From: Nitrosopumilus sp. BACL13 MAG-121220-bin23
GTDB lineage: Archaea; Thermoproteota; Nitrososphaeria; Nitrososphaerales; Nitrosopumilaceae
NCBI GenBank assembly: GCA_001437625.1
Contig: LIAL01000008.1
Coordinates: forward strand, 1 to 23,642
DNA: 23,642 nucleotides
Direction of reading: 5' to 3'
Numbering within the stretch: position 1 is the stretch's first letter; every line of letters begins with the position of its first letter. Position numbers and translations under genes: made by a program. Under the pieces are notes generated by a model. That model was not told the origin of the DNA. It made no database searches and worked only from the letters and a program-made list of their open reading frames with translations. Shown here piece by piece: positions 7,755 through 14,831 of this stretch.

Positions 7755-7835
7755 ATGAATTTAAAGAAAATTCTTGCAAAGTTTTGCATAATGAAAAAAG
7801 TGCGCGATAGAGCAAATGAAACAGACGATAAATAA
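7755..7835 (+). CDS. Short ORF (26 aa), doubtful
   Basis: ATG 7755 opens a 26-codon frame (MNLKKILAKFCIMKKVRDRA and six more residues) shortly after the HD hydrolase gene. The composition is plausible for a small basic peptide, but nothing else supports it. It may be part of the decayed sequence that follows. Confidence 0.15.
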   Translation: MNLKKILAKFCIMKKVRDRANETDDK

Positions 7836-7859
7836 GCAAATATTAAAAATATCGACTAG

Positions 7860-8003
7860 CAGTTTAATGGAATATTAGAATTTTTACATAATGTGTTAAA
7901 GATCCCAAATCCAAAAATAATAGATGCAAAAACGGATAATGGGATTAAAATAAAAATATTTGTTTTACGTCCCATAAAAAAAAATAAAACATCTGTAGTA
8001 TAA
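7860..8003 (+). pseudogene. Possible remnant of an alpha/beta-hydrolase (esterase) N-terminus
   Basis: The frame is open over 47 codons without a good start and reads FNGILEFLHNVLKIPNPKII then TDNGIKIKIFVLRPIKKNKT before stopping. The pattern 'N-G-I-x-(I/V)-x-(I/V)-(F/Y)-x-x-R-P' followed by hydrophobic residues resembles the strand pair just before the HGG motif in HSL-type esterases. The remainder (HGG, GxSxG) is absent. It is a weak match and offered as a remnant only. No other gene is seen in the 317-bp gap from 7701 to 8017. Confidence 0.3.
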
Positions 8004-8017
8004 AGTTGTGACAGTTT

Positions 8018-8434
8018 TTAATCAACAGTGATAACGAAAAGTCCCTTTGTTTTTGGATTTTGTAACTGTAAAACCATTTCTCTAGGTAATAGATCTGATG
8101 CTTTATCACATTTTACAGACAATGTTCTAGGACAAGTAAAATCACTTTTTCTTAATACAATATCCTCAGTATGAGTTAGAACTAAGTTAGGATGACCTCG
8201 TCCTTCTAAATTAAATTCATGATCACCAACAATAATTGAAAAACAGATCTTGGCTGTAGGATCTCTTAATTTATTTTTTAATTCATTAGGTAAATCAACA
8301 CAAGAAGAACTAGCATTAACACCAACAATACAGTCACCACGAGGTGTTAAATGAGATTCTTTTGTAATTTCTATTGTTTTTTTATGATTTGATCTAATAT
8401 TTTCATGTCCAAAAAATTCAATCGTATATCTCAC
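8018..8434 (-). CDS. DUF371 family archaeal protein
   Basis: The 138-residue protein contains GHENIRSNHKKTIEITKESH followed by LTPRGDCIVGVNAS and, later, LEGRGHPNLVLTHTEDIVLRKSDF. These are the hallmarks of the uncharacterised archaeal DUF371 family, and the length fits a single-domain member. The start is GTG at 8434. An ATG two bases upstream is in another frame and closes at once. It is divergently transcribed from the proteasome alpha gene across a 51-bp spacer with a shared AT-rich box. Biochemical function is unknown. Confidence 0.85.
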   Translation of the reverse strand: MRYTIEFFGHENIRSNHKKTIEITKESHLTPRGDCIVGVNASSSCVDLPNELKNKLRDPTAKICFSIIVGDHEFNLEGRGHPNLVLTHTEDIVLRKSDFTCPRTLSVKCDKASDLLPREMVLQLQNPKTKGLFVITVD

Positions 8435-8454
8435 ATTATATGTAATAGGCTAGA

Positions 8455-8463
8455 CTTAAATTA
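8455..8463. promoter_or_regulatory. Shared AT-rich TATA-like box between DUF371 and psmA
   Basis: CTTAAATTA is centred about 27 bp before the psmA ATG (8486) and about 25 bp before the DUF371 GTG (8434). It could serve as a TATA box in either direction, giving leaderless mRNAs on both sides. The 51-bp spacer has no room for two well-separated promoters. This is inferred from spacing only. Confidence 0.5.
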
Positions 8464-8485
8464 ATCCTTCACGGCATTTCATTAA

Positions 8486-9223
8486 ATGCTTCCTGCACAA
8501 CAAGGTTATGATCGAGCTATTACTGTATTTTCACCAGATGGTAGACTATACCAAGTTGAATATGCAATTGAAACAGTAAGAAGAGGATCAATTGCAGTAG
8601 GAGTAAAATGTAAAGATGGAATCGTTATAGCAGTAGAAGAAAAACCAAGAAAATTACAAGTTTCTGAAAACCCACAAAAGATTTTTCAAATTGATGATCA
8701 TGTTGGAGTTGCAGCAGCAGGTTACATTCCAGATGCAAGAAGCCAAGTAGATAATGCAAGATTCTTTTCTCAAAGTAATAAAATGATTTATGATGAAGCA
8801 GTTGAAGTCGAAACAATTGCAAAACATTTAGCTGATCAATGTCAACAATATACACAATATGCAGGTGTAAGACCATATGGTGTCGCCCTAATTTTAGGCG
8901 GAGTTGTAAACAACACACCAGAATTATTTCTCACAGATCCTAGTGGAACTTACATTTCATATGATGCAATAGCAATTGGTTCAGGTTCAGATACAGTAAC
9001 AGACTTTTTAGAAAAAACATACAAAGATAATTTAACATTAGATGAGGCATCAGTATTGGCATCTGCAGGAATTTATCTATCAAGTGATGATAAAGAAGGA
9101 ACTAATCATATCCGCATGGCACATATTAAAACAGGAAATGGTTTGTATGAATTAGTTTCAGATGATAAAATTGTTAGTTATGCAAATACTGCTAAAGAAA
9201 AATATCCGCACGACAAAAATTAA
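8486..9223 (+). CDS. psmA: 20S proteasome alpha subunit
   Basis: Alpha subunits form the outer rings of the archaeal proteasome, gate substrate entry and dock the PAN/CDC48-type unfoldase. The N-terminus GYDRAITVFSPDGRLYQVEY (residues 7-26) is the diagnostic alpha-subunit signature, with the gating segment before it. RRGSIAVGVKCKDGIVIAVE, RPYGVALILGG and the TDPSGTYISYDAIAIGSGS region follow the standard fold. The length, 245 aa, is typical. No catalytic N-terminal Thr is expected in an alpha subunit. The ATG lies about 27 bp from a TATA-like box, so the message is probably leaderless. The SPOUT methyltransferase gene begins 35 bp downstream. Confidence 0.97.
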   Translation: MLPAQQGYDRAITVFSPDGRLYQVEYAIETVRRGSIAVGVKCKDGIVIAVEEKPRKLQVSENPQKIFQIDDHVGVAAAGYIPDARSQVDNARFFSQSNKMIYDEAVEVETIAKHLADQCQQYTQYAGVRPYGVALILGGVVNNTPELFLTDPSGTYISYDAIAIGSGSDTVTDFLEKTYKDNLTLDEASVLASAGIYLSSDDKEGTNHIRMAHIKTGNGLYELVSDDKIVSYANTAKEKYPHDKN

Positions 9224-9258
9224 CTTAGTATAACTAGAACTTGAGAGATTAAATTACA

Positions 9259-10071
9259 TTGAAAATATCTGTTGCAATCCCCACATCAGCACTACAAGAC
9301 GAATCACTAAAAATAGATAAAACACGTAAAATTTCAGTTTTAGCTAGAGCCTGTGCTATTTTTAAAATAGAAACAATTTACATTTACCAAGAAGGTAACA
9401 ACGGTTCAGACGGAAGTTTAATGTCAATGATTTTAAAATATTTAGAAACACCGCAATTCCTTAGAAGAAGATTATTTCAAAAAGTGAATGATCTTAAATT
9501 TGCAGGAGTGTTACACCCGTTAAAAATTCCAAGTCACGTTACACCATCAGATGCAAAAAAAATAGTTGTCGGAGACATAAGGGAAGGAATCATAGTAAGT
9601 GTAAAAGGAAAAAAATGGGTAGATGTAGGAATTAATCAACTACTCCAATTTTACGGTAAAACTCCTACAGGTAAAAGAGTGACAATTCAATTCAAAGAAG
9701 GATATCCAAAATTATCGATAAAAGAAATTGACAACGCAGGATCTAAAGTGTATTGGGGGTATGAAGTTAAAGAAAAATCTAATTTATTTTCATTATTATC
9801 AGAATGGAAAGGCAATGTAATCATTACATCCAGAAAAGGTAAAATAGCGTCAAAGGAACAATTGGAAAAATATACAAAAACAGATGAACCACTATTGGTT
9901 GTTTTTGGTTCTCCAGAAAAAGGAGTTCATGAAATTATTGGCGGAAGAATGAATAAAGTACAAAATGCCAAATCTTTGAATTTTTTTCAAAATCAAGCAA
10001 CTGAAACAGTACGTCTTGAAGAGGCGCTACTTGGAACATTAGCAATAATTAATGCTCAAAATTCATCGTAA
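9259..10071 (+). CDS. SPOUT-class RNA methyltransferase (COG2106, archaeal SPOUT1/C9orf114 homologue)
   Basis: The 270-residue protein fits the knotted SPOUT methyltransferase family that in archaea often sits just before the uL3 gene. The first strand MKISVAIPTSAL opens the split Rossmann fold. Residues around 85-145 form an inserted OB-like domain (KIVVGDIREGIIVSVKGKKW). The C-terminal half holds LLVVFGSPEKGVHEIIGG and ATETVRLEEALLGTLAIIN, the SAM-binding knot. The target RNA and site are not known from sequence. The start codon is TTG. No ATG in frame gives a better N-terminus, and a TATA-like GTATAACT at about 9228-9235 supports this start. The stop is one base before the next small ORF. 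Confidence 0.85.
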   Translation: MKISVAIPTSALQDESLKIDKTRKISVLARACAIFKIETIYIYQEGNNGSDGSLMSMILKYLETPQFLRRRLFQKVNDLKFAGVLHPLKIPSHVTPSDAKKIVVGDIREGIIVSVKGKKWVDVGINQLLQFYGKTPTGKRVTIQFKEGYPKLSIKEIDNAGSKVYWGYEVKEKSNLFSLLSEWKGNVIITSRKGKIASKEQLEKYTKTDEPLLVVFGSPEKGVHEIIGGRMNKVQNAKSLNFFQNQATETVRLEEALLGTLAIINAQNSS

Positions 10072-10072
10072 C

Positions 10073-10180
10073 ATGGCAGAAAGAAAAAATTTTCTAATAT
10101 TCGCAATAGCTATAGGACTTATGGGAGTTGTAATTGGATCCATAACAATTTGGGATATGATTTTAGAAGTATTGAAATAA
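10073..10180 (+). CDS. 35-residue single-pass membrane peptide
   Basis: The ATG lies one base after the SPOUT methyltransferase TAA, so the gene is likely cotranscribed and coupled. The peptide begins MAERKNF, continues with a hydrophobic span of about 20 residues (LIFAIAIGLMGVVIGSITIW) and ends with DMILEVLK. The charge pattern, positive before the span and acidic after it, predicts the N-terminus inside. No family is recognised. The tight spacing and a well-formed transmembrane span argue for a real small gene. It ends about 20 bp before the inverted repeat upstream of the uL3 operon. Confidence 0.6.
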   Translation: MAERKNFLIFAIAIGLMGVVIGSITIWDMILEVLK

Positions 10181-10198
10181 TTATAAATTATAGAAATG

Positions 10199-10232
10199 AT
10201 CGTTAACCAAAATATTTTACGTGGTTAACGAT
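10199..10232. promoter_or_regulatory. 11-bp perfect inverted repeat upstream of the ribosomal operon (candidate operator or hairpin)
   Basis: ATCGTTAACCA (10199-10209) and TGGTTAACGAT (10222-10232) are exact complements with a 12-bp spacer. Each arm itself contains the palindrome GTTAAC. The repeat ends about 10 bp before the presumed TATA box of the uL3 gene, a typical position for an archaeal activator or repressor site. A hairpin terminator for the upstream 35-aa gene is the main alternative, although no T-run follows it. Confidence 0.55.
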
Positions 10233-10239
10233 AACTCAC

Positions 10240-10250
10240 AGGGTTTAATA
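10240..10250 (+). promoter_or_regulatory. TATA-like box of the uL3 operon
   Basis: GGGTTTAATAG lies about 30 bp before the uL3 ATG (10277), predicting a leader of only a few bases. It directly follows the inverted repeat at 10199-10232. Assigned from spacing and composition. Confidence 0.5.
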
Positions 10251-10276
10251 GAGGGAATTCAAGAATCGATTTAACA

Positions 10277-11272
10277 ATGGGCGCTAGAAAGAGACATCAA
10301 CCACGAAGAGGTAGTTTAGCATATTCACGTAGAGTACGCGCAAAAAGTATGGAAGCAAGAATTAGATCTTGGCCAAGTAGATCAATAACAGATGAACCAA
10401 AAATTCTAGCTCACTGCGGTTTCAAAGCAGGCTGTGTTCAAATAGTAAGTATTGATGATCGTGAAAAAGTTCCTAATGCAGGAAAACAATTAGTTAGTTT
10501 AGGAACAGTACTAGTTACACCACCAGTTTTAATTTTAGGAATTAGAGGATATGCAAAAGACTATGATGGAATGCGTGCAGAATTTGATGTGTATGCAGAA
10601 GACATTCCAAAATATATTTCAAAAGAAATGACATTTAAAAATAAAGAAGGTGCATTAGAAAATGCAGAGAAAAAAATAAAACACATTAAAGAAATATTTG
10701 CAGTTGTTGCAGTTTCTCCAAGAGCAGCAGGACTTGAAATGAAAAAACCATATATTTTTGAAGCAATGGTAAGCGGCGGAGATATTCAAAAACAATTTAC
10801 TCACGTTAAAGAATTACTCGGAAAAGAAATTAAAATCGATCAAATTTTTGAAACAGGTGCAACTGTAGATGTTGCAGCAATTACAAAAGGTCATGGATGG
10901 CAAGGTACAATGAGAAGATGGGGTGTCAAAAAGAAACAACACAAATCTAGAAAAACAGTTAGAGAAGTTGGTTCATTAGGCCCAATTTCACCACAAAGTG
11001 TCATGTATACAGTTCCAAGATCTGGTCAGACAGGATTTCACCAAAGAGTAGAGTATGATAAAAGAATAATGGTAATGGGAAATACAGAGAACGATAAATT
11101 AAAAATTAATCCAGAGGGAGGATTCAAACACTTTGGTTTAGTTAAAGGAGACTTTGTAATTTTGAAAGGATCAGTTCCAGGAACATATAGAAGATTAATC
11201 AAAATGAGAACTCAAATCAGAAACGCACCGCTAAAAGTTAACAAACCAAATATCTTGGAGGTAGTTATCTAA
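10277..11272 (+). CDS. rpl3: Large-subunit ribosomal protein uL3
   Basis: uL3 binds 23S rRNA near the peptidyl-transferase centre and is an early assembly protein of the large subunit. The 331-residue product starts MGARKRHQPRRGSLAYSRR and carries the archaeal/eukaryotic uL3 features RIRSWPS, FKAGCVQIVSIDD and the core GHGWQGTMRRWGVKKKQHKS (from about residue 205). GSLGPISPQSVMYTVPRSGQ and the basic GFHQRVEYDKRI follow. Length is normal for archaea. It opens the main operon. Its TAA overlaps the ATG of uL4 by one base (TAATG), showing tight translational coupling. Confidence 0.98.
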   Translation: MGARKRHQPRRGSLAYSRRVRAKSMEARIRSWPSRSITDEPKILAHCGFKAGCVQIVSIDDREKVPNAGKQLVSLGTVLVTPPVLILGIRGYAKDYDGMRAEFDVYAEDIPKYISKEMTFKNKEGALENAEKKIKHIKEIFAVVAVSPRAAGLEMKKPYIFEAMVSGGDIQKQFTHVKELLGKEIKIDQIFETGATVDVAAITKGHGWQGTMRRWGVKKKQHKSRKTVREVGSLGPISPQSVMYTVPRSGQTGFHQRVEYDKRIMVMGNTENDKLKINPEGGFKHFGLVKGDFVILKGSVPGTYRRLIKMRTQIRNAPLKVNKPNILEVVI

Positions 11273-12084
11273 TGAAAATTACAACTTACACAACTACTGG
11301 AATAAAGGAAGGAGAAATAGAACTTCCATTAATATTTTCAACTCCATTTAGAAGAGAGTTAATTCACAAAGCTTGGACAAATATTACATCACACAAATTC
11401 CAACCACAAGGTAGACACCCAACTGCAGGTCAAGATGTAGTTGCAGATTCAAACGACCCACCAACAGGTCAAGGTGTATCTCGTGTTGCAAGAGCTCAAG
11501 GTGGAGGCGGTGGAAGACAAGGTCAAGGTGCAGAAGTCGCATCAACAAGAGGTGGAAGACAAGCACATCCACCAATCGTTGCAAAAGTAATTTACAAGAA
11601 ATTAAATAAAAAAGAAAATAAACTCGCATTATGTTCAGCAATTGCGGCTACAGCATCAAAAGAAATTGTAGGATTAAGAGGTCACAAAATTGAAGGTATA
11701 GAGACATTCCCAATTGTTATTTCAAATGACATTGAATTAGTTTCTAAAGCAAACGATATTTCAAAAATATTAGATTCATTAAAACTTAAACAAGATGTAG
11801 AAAGATTAGAATCAAGAAAGGTTCGTTCGGGACAATCAAGACTTAGAGGAAGAAGTAAAAAAGTTGGAAAAAGTGTATTATTTGTAACTAAAGATGTTTC
11901 AAACCTATCAAAAGCAGTAGGTTCATTTCCAGGAGTAGAAGTTAGAAAAGTTACAGACTTGAGTATTCTAGATTTAGCTCCAGGAGCACATCCAATAAGA
12001 TTAACAGTGTATTCAAAATCAGCAATAGAAGAAATTGCAAAAATTAAATCAGCACATCTAGAAGTAATGGTGAAAACACAATGA
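11272..12084 (+). CDS. rpl4: Large-subunit ribosomal protein uL4
   Basis: uL4 binds domain I of 23S rRNA and sends a long loop into the exit tunnel wall. In this 270-residue archaeal-type protein the extended loop is visible as the Gly/Arg/Gln-rich stretch from about residues 43 to 103 (GQGVSRVARAQGGGGGRQ is part of it). The globular part with KEIVGLRGHKIEGIETFPIV follows, then the basic SRLRGRSKKVGKSVLFV, and the protein ends with DLAPGAHPIRLTVYSKSAI. It overlaps the next gene, uL23, by 4 bp (ATGA). Confidence 0.97.
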   Translation: MKITTYTTTGIKEGEIELPLIFSTPFRRELIHKAWTNITSHKFQPQGRHPTAGQDVVADSNDPPTGQGVSRVARAQGGGGGRQGQGAEVASTRGGRQAHPPIVAKVIYKKLNKKENKLALCSAIAATASKEIVGLRGHKIEGIETFPIVISNDIELVSKANDISKILDSLKLKQDVERLESRKVRSGQSRLRGRSKKVGKSVLFVTKDVSNLSKAVGSFPGVEVRKVTDLSILDLAPGAHPIRLTVYSKSAIEEIAKIKSAHLEVMVKTQ

Positions 12085-12347
12085 ACGTCGAACAAGCAAT
12101 GAAAATAATTGTTAAACCATACATTACAGAAAAAACATTTGCAATGATTGAAAATGAAAACAAGATCTGTTTTATTGTAGAATTATCTGCAAAAAAGCCA
12201 GAGATCGCAGAAGCAGTAAAAACATTGTACAATCAAAAAGTAATCAAAGTTAACACAGCAAGAACAATTTATGGTAAAAAAGCATTTGTTCAGTTTGAGA
12301 ATACTGAAAAAGCAAGAGATCTAGCAACTAAAATAGGAATGCTCTAA
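12081..12347 (+). CDS. rpl23: Large-subunit ribosomal protein uL23
   Basis: uL23 sits at the tunnel exit and is a docking site for the signal recognition particle and nascent-chain factors. The 88-residue product contains the typical VKPYITEKTFAMIENENKI, the helix KPEIAEAVKTLYNQKVIKVN and the final KKAFVQFENTEKARDLATKI. Length is typical for archaea. Its start overlaps the uL4 stop as ATGA. Unusually, it is followed not by uL2 but by a 44-bp spacer with a TATA-like box and then uS19. Confidence 0.96.
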   Translation: MNVEQAMKIIVKPYITEKTFAMIENENKICFIVELSAKKPEIAEAVKTLYNQKVIKVNTARTIYGKKAFVQFENTEKARDLATKIGML

Positions 12348-12352
12348 TATGG

Positions 12353-12362
12353 AATATAAAAC
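12353..12362 (+). promoter_or_regulatory. Internal promoter candidate before uS19
   Basis: AATATAAAAC is a strong TATA-like sequence about 35 bp before the uS19 ATG (12392), in the only sizeable spacer between two ribosomal genes of the cluster. A GTGGAG purine-rich element at 12379-12384 could act as ribosome binding site. It sits exactly where uL2 is found in most archaea, so transcription of the downstream block may start anew here. Confidence 0.5.
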
Positions 12363-12391
12363 TCGAAGTACGTTAACAGTGGAGAAAAATA

Positions 12392-12787
12392 ATGGTTAAA
12401 GAATTTAATTATAGAGGCCTATCTAAAGACGATCTTGACAATACTTCCTTAGAAAAATTATTCTTATTATTTAATTCAAGACAAAGAAGATCTCTAACAA
12501 GAGGCATCACAGATGGAAAAAGAAAATTAATTGAAGAAATAAAATCTGCAAAAGCAGGTAAATTATCTAGTCCTATCAAAACTCACCTTAGAGATTTGAT
12601 TGTTCTACCATACATGGTAGGCGTTACAGTAAATGTTTTCTCAGGAAAAGAATTTCGTCCAGTAAATATTACAACAGAAATGATTGGTCGATATTTGGGA
12701 GAATATGTCATAACAAATAAGAAGGTACAACATGGGGCACCAGGAGTAGGTGCATCAAGATCCAGCCTTTACGTACCATTAAAGTGA
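12392..12787 (+). CDS. rps19: Small-subunit ribosomal protein uS19
   Basis: uS19 lies in the head of the 30S subunit and contacts 16S rRNA helices near the A-site finger. The 131-residue archaeal form has FNSRQRRSLTRGITDGKRKL in the N-terminal extension. The core includes IKTHLRDLIVLPYMVGVTVN, VFSGKEFRPVNITTEMIGRY, the family signature LGEYVITNKKVQHGAPGVGA, and the end SRSSLYVPLK. It has its own purine-rich leader and candidate promoter. Its TGA is 5 bp before the ATG of uL22 (or overlaps an alternative GTG start as GTGA). Confidence 0.97.
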   Translation: MVKEFNYRGLSKDDLDNTSLEKLFLLFNSRQRRSLTRGITDGKRKLIEEIKSAKAGKLSSPIKTHLRDLIVLPYMVGVTVNVFSGKEFRPVNITTEMIGRYLGEYVITNKKVQHGAPGVGASRSSLYVPLK

Positions 12788-12792
12788 TTATT

Positions 12793-13251
12793 ATGGGTAG
12801 ATTCAATTACGCTTTCCAAAATTATGACGCAACGAAACATGTTAGATCATCAGTAAGAGAGAAAGATATTTCACATAAACATGCACGTGAAGTTGCAGTT
12901 GCAATCAAAGGATTGTCAATTGACAAAGCACGAGATTATTTACAAGCAGTAATTAACAAAAAAAGAGCAATTGCATTTAGAAGATATAAAAATCAAGTAG
13001 CACACAGATCAGATCCTGGAATGATGTCAGGTCGTTATCCACAAAAAACAGCAAAAGAGTTTATCAAAGTATTAGATAACTTAGAATCAAATGCAGAATA
13101 CAAAGGAATGGATTTAGACAGATTGAGAATTATTAATGCAGTTACACACAAAGGAGTAGTTGTCAAAAGATTTACTCCGAGAGCAATGGGTAGAGCAACT
13201 GCAAAGAATAATGTATTGACACATATAGAATTGGTGGCACAGGAAATTTAG
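12793..13251 (+). CDS. rpl22: Large-subunit ribosomal protein uL22
   Basis: uL22 lines the narrowest part of the exit tunnel with a long hairpin. The product (152 aa from ATG 12793) begins MGRFNYAFQNYDATKHVRSS. It carries HAREVAVAIKGLSIDKARDY, then VAHRSDPGMMSGRYPQKTAK, which is the archaeal-specific segment, and RFTPRAMGRATAKNNVLTHI, the hairpin tip with basic residues. A GTG at 12784, three codons earlier, would overlap the uS19 stop, but ATG 12793 gives the N-terminus expected from relatives. The gap to uS3 is 2 bp. Confidence 0.96.
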   Translation: MGRFNYAFQNYDATKHVRSSVREKDISHKHAREVAVAIKGLSIDKARDYLQAVINKKRAIAFRRYKNQVAHRSDPGMMSGRYPQKTAKEFIKVLDNLESNAEYKGMDLDRLRIINAVTHKGVVVKRFTPRAMGRATAKNNVLTHIELVAQEI

Positions 13252-13253
13252 AT

Positions 13254-14045
13254 ATGTCAGCAGTCAAAAATGTTATCAAAGATAATTACAATATGATGTT
13301 GTTAAAAGACTATTTGAGAAAACAAATTAAAGATGCAGGTTTCTCACATGCAGAAATATCAAAAACACCAACTGGTACTAGAGTAGCGTTACATGTTACA
13401 AGACCAGGAATTGTCATAGGAAGAAAAGGTTCAGGAATTAGAGAACTTACAGAAAAACTTGAAAAAGACTTTGGATTAAAAAGTCCACAAATTTCAGTTA
13501 ATGAAATTGAAAAACCAGATTTATCACCAAATGTAATGTGTACTAGAATGGCTTCACATCTAGAAAGAGGAACAGCATTCAGAAGAGCAACAATGTGGAC
13601 TATGAAACAAATTATGGAAGCTGGTGCAATGGGTGTTCAAATAACAATTTCAGGAAAACTCAGAGGTGACCGTTCAGCATTTGAAAAACATGTAGCAGGC
13701 ATATTACCAAGAGCAGGACATCACGCAGAGGTTATAGTTGATGAAGATATTGCACATGTAAAAACAGCAATGGGTTTAATCGGAGTTAGAATAAGAATTG
13801 CAATTAAAGAAAAACTTATTCCAGAATTTGAATTAATTAAAGATAAAGAAGAAAATAAAAAGAAAGCAGTTGTACCTGTAAAAAAAGTTGAAGAAGTAGA
13901 AATAGATAAAGATGTAAAAGTTGAAGTTATTAAAATTGAGGGAAATGAGAATAAAGCTAAATCAGAAACAGAACAAATTGCAATTGAGGCAGAGAAAATG
14001 AAATCATTAGAAACACTAGAAGAAGAGGAGAAAGTATTGAAATGA
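13254..14045 (+). CDS. rps3: Small-subunit ribosomal protein uS3 with long charged C-terminal tail
   Basis: uS3 forms part of the mRNA entry channel and has helicase-related function on the 30S subunit. The KH domain is clear: HVTRPGIVIGRKGSGIRELT (GRKG at about residues 56-59). The C-terminal uS3 domain follows with MASHLERGTAFRRATMWTMK, GAMGVQITISGKLRGDRSAF and HAEVIVDEDIAHVKTAMGLI. After about residue 198 comes a lineage-specific tail of some 65 residues rich in Glu, Lys and Val, probably disordered. The last codons overlap uL29 by 4 bp (ATGA). Confidence 0.97.
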   Translation: MSAVKNVIKDNYNMMLLKDYLRKQIKDAGFSHAEISKTPTGTRVALHVTRPGIVIGRKGSGIRELTEKLEKDFGLKSPQISVNEIEKPDLSPNVMCTRMASHLERGTAFRRATMWTMKQIMEAGAMGVQITISGKLRGDRSAFEKHVAGILPRAGHHAEVIVDEDIAHVKTAMGLIGVRIRIAIKEKLIPEFELIKDKEENKKKAVVPVKKVEEVEIDKDVKVEVIKIEGNENKAKSETEQIAIEAEKMKSLETLEEEEKVLK

Positions 14046-14248
14046 CCATAATCAGTATGAAAACAATTAGAAAATTAAATGAAAAAGATCTTAGAAGTAA
14101 AATTTTAGATAATAGAACAGACTTGGCAAAACTTAGAGTTGATTCTTCTAAAGGAACATTAAGAAAAGAGAGCGGTAAATTAAAACCAATACGACACAAC
14201 ATTGCAAGAATGTTAACTAGATTAAATGAAATGGAGCAAGAGAAATGA
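14042..14248 (+). CDS. rpl29: Large-subunit ribosomal protein uL29
   Basis: uL29 is a small two-helix protein next to uL23 at the tunnel exit. The 68-residue sequence has RKLNEKDLRSKILDNRTDLA and the second helix KPIRHNIARMLTRLNEMEQE, a standard helical hairpin. The start used overlaps the uS3 stop as ATGA. An internal ATG at 14057 (MKTIRKL) is an alternative that would remove five residues. The stop overlaps the Rpp29 gene by 4 bp. No SUI1 (translation initiation factor 1) gene separates the two, unlike in many euryarchaeal clusters. Confidence 0.92.
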   Translation: MTIISMKTIRKLNEKDLRSKILDNRTDLAKLRVDSSKGTLRKESGKLKPIRHNIARMLTRLNEMEQEK

Positions 14249-14511
14249 TTACTGCAGATACCATTACAAGACATGAATTTATTGGATTGAATACTCAGAT
14301 CTCAAACTCTAGCAATCAGGAAGTAATAGGATTAAATGGGACTATAACAAATGAAACAAAATCTATGTTCACAATTAATACTGAAAAAGGCATGAAACAA
14401 ATTCCAAAATCAACAAATGATTGGAAATTTTCAATAGGAGGAAAAGAAATAACAGTAAAGGGTTCAACGATTATAAAAAGACCATTTGAAAGAATAGGAG
14501 GAAAAGCATGA
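14245..14511 (+). CDS. rnp1: RNase P protein component 1 (Rpp29/Pop4)
   Basis: Rpp29 is a protein subunit of archaeal RNase P, which trims the 5' leader from tRNA precursors, and it binds the specificity domain of the RNA with Rpp21. The 88 residues show the Sm-like barrel: TITRHEFIGLNTQIS, then EVIGLNGTITNETKSMFTIN and KEITVKGSTIIKRPFERIGG, with the conserved RPFERI end. A tRNA-processing gene inside a ribosomal operon is the normal archaeal arrangement. It overlaps uL29 and uS17 by 4 bp each, so it should be made in step with ribosomal proteins. Confidence 0.92.
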   Translation: MITADTITRHEFIGLNTQISNSSNQEVIGLNGTITNETKSMFTINTEKGMKQIPKSTNDWKFSIGGKEITVKGSTIIKRPFERIGGKA

Positions 14512-14831
14512 CTAAAAATATAGGAGTTAAAGTTAATGAGCCAACAAGAGAGTGTGAAGATAAAAATTGTCCGTTCCACGGAGGTTTATCAATTAGAGGT
14601 AAATTATTTGATGGAAAGGTTACAGGTGCTAAAGCAAAACAAACTATCACATTAACAAAAGATGAACCAATTTACTTTAGTAAATTTAAAAGATATGCCA
14701 GAGGTAAGAGTACAATTCACGCACATGTGCCAGGTTGTTTAGATGTTGCATCTGGTGACAATGTATTGACTGCAGAATGCAGACCAATTTCAAAATCAGT
14801 AAATTATGTAGTAATTGAGGTAAGAGCATAA
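14508..14831 (+). CDS. rps17: Small-subunit ribosomal protein uS17
   Basis: uS17 is an OB-fold primary binder of 16S rRNA. The 107-residue archaeal form has the N-terminal segment PTRECEDKNCPFHGGLSIRG (with C16 and C21), then FDGKVTGAKAKQTITLTKDE, FSKFKRYARGKSTIHAHVPG, and CLDVASGDNVLTAECRPISK before the final SVNYVVIEV. All these fit the family. Its TAA shares one base with the uL14 ATG. Confidence 0.97.
   Translation: MTKNIGVKVNEPTRECEDKNCPFHGGLSIRGKLFDGKVTGAKAKQTITLTKDEPIYFSKFKRYARGKSTIHAHVPGCLDVASGDNVLTAECRPISKSVNYVVIEVRA

Noticed and set aside
8625..8918. Leu/His-rich minus-strand frame within the proteasome alpha gene
   Set aside because: It lies fully inside an unmistakable gene and has low-complexity composition.
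11384..11641. Minus-strand His/Leu-rich frame opposite the uL4 gene
   Set aside because: It only reflects the Gly/Gln/Arg-rich loop of uL4 in reverse.
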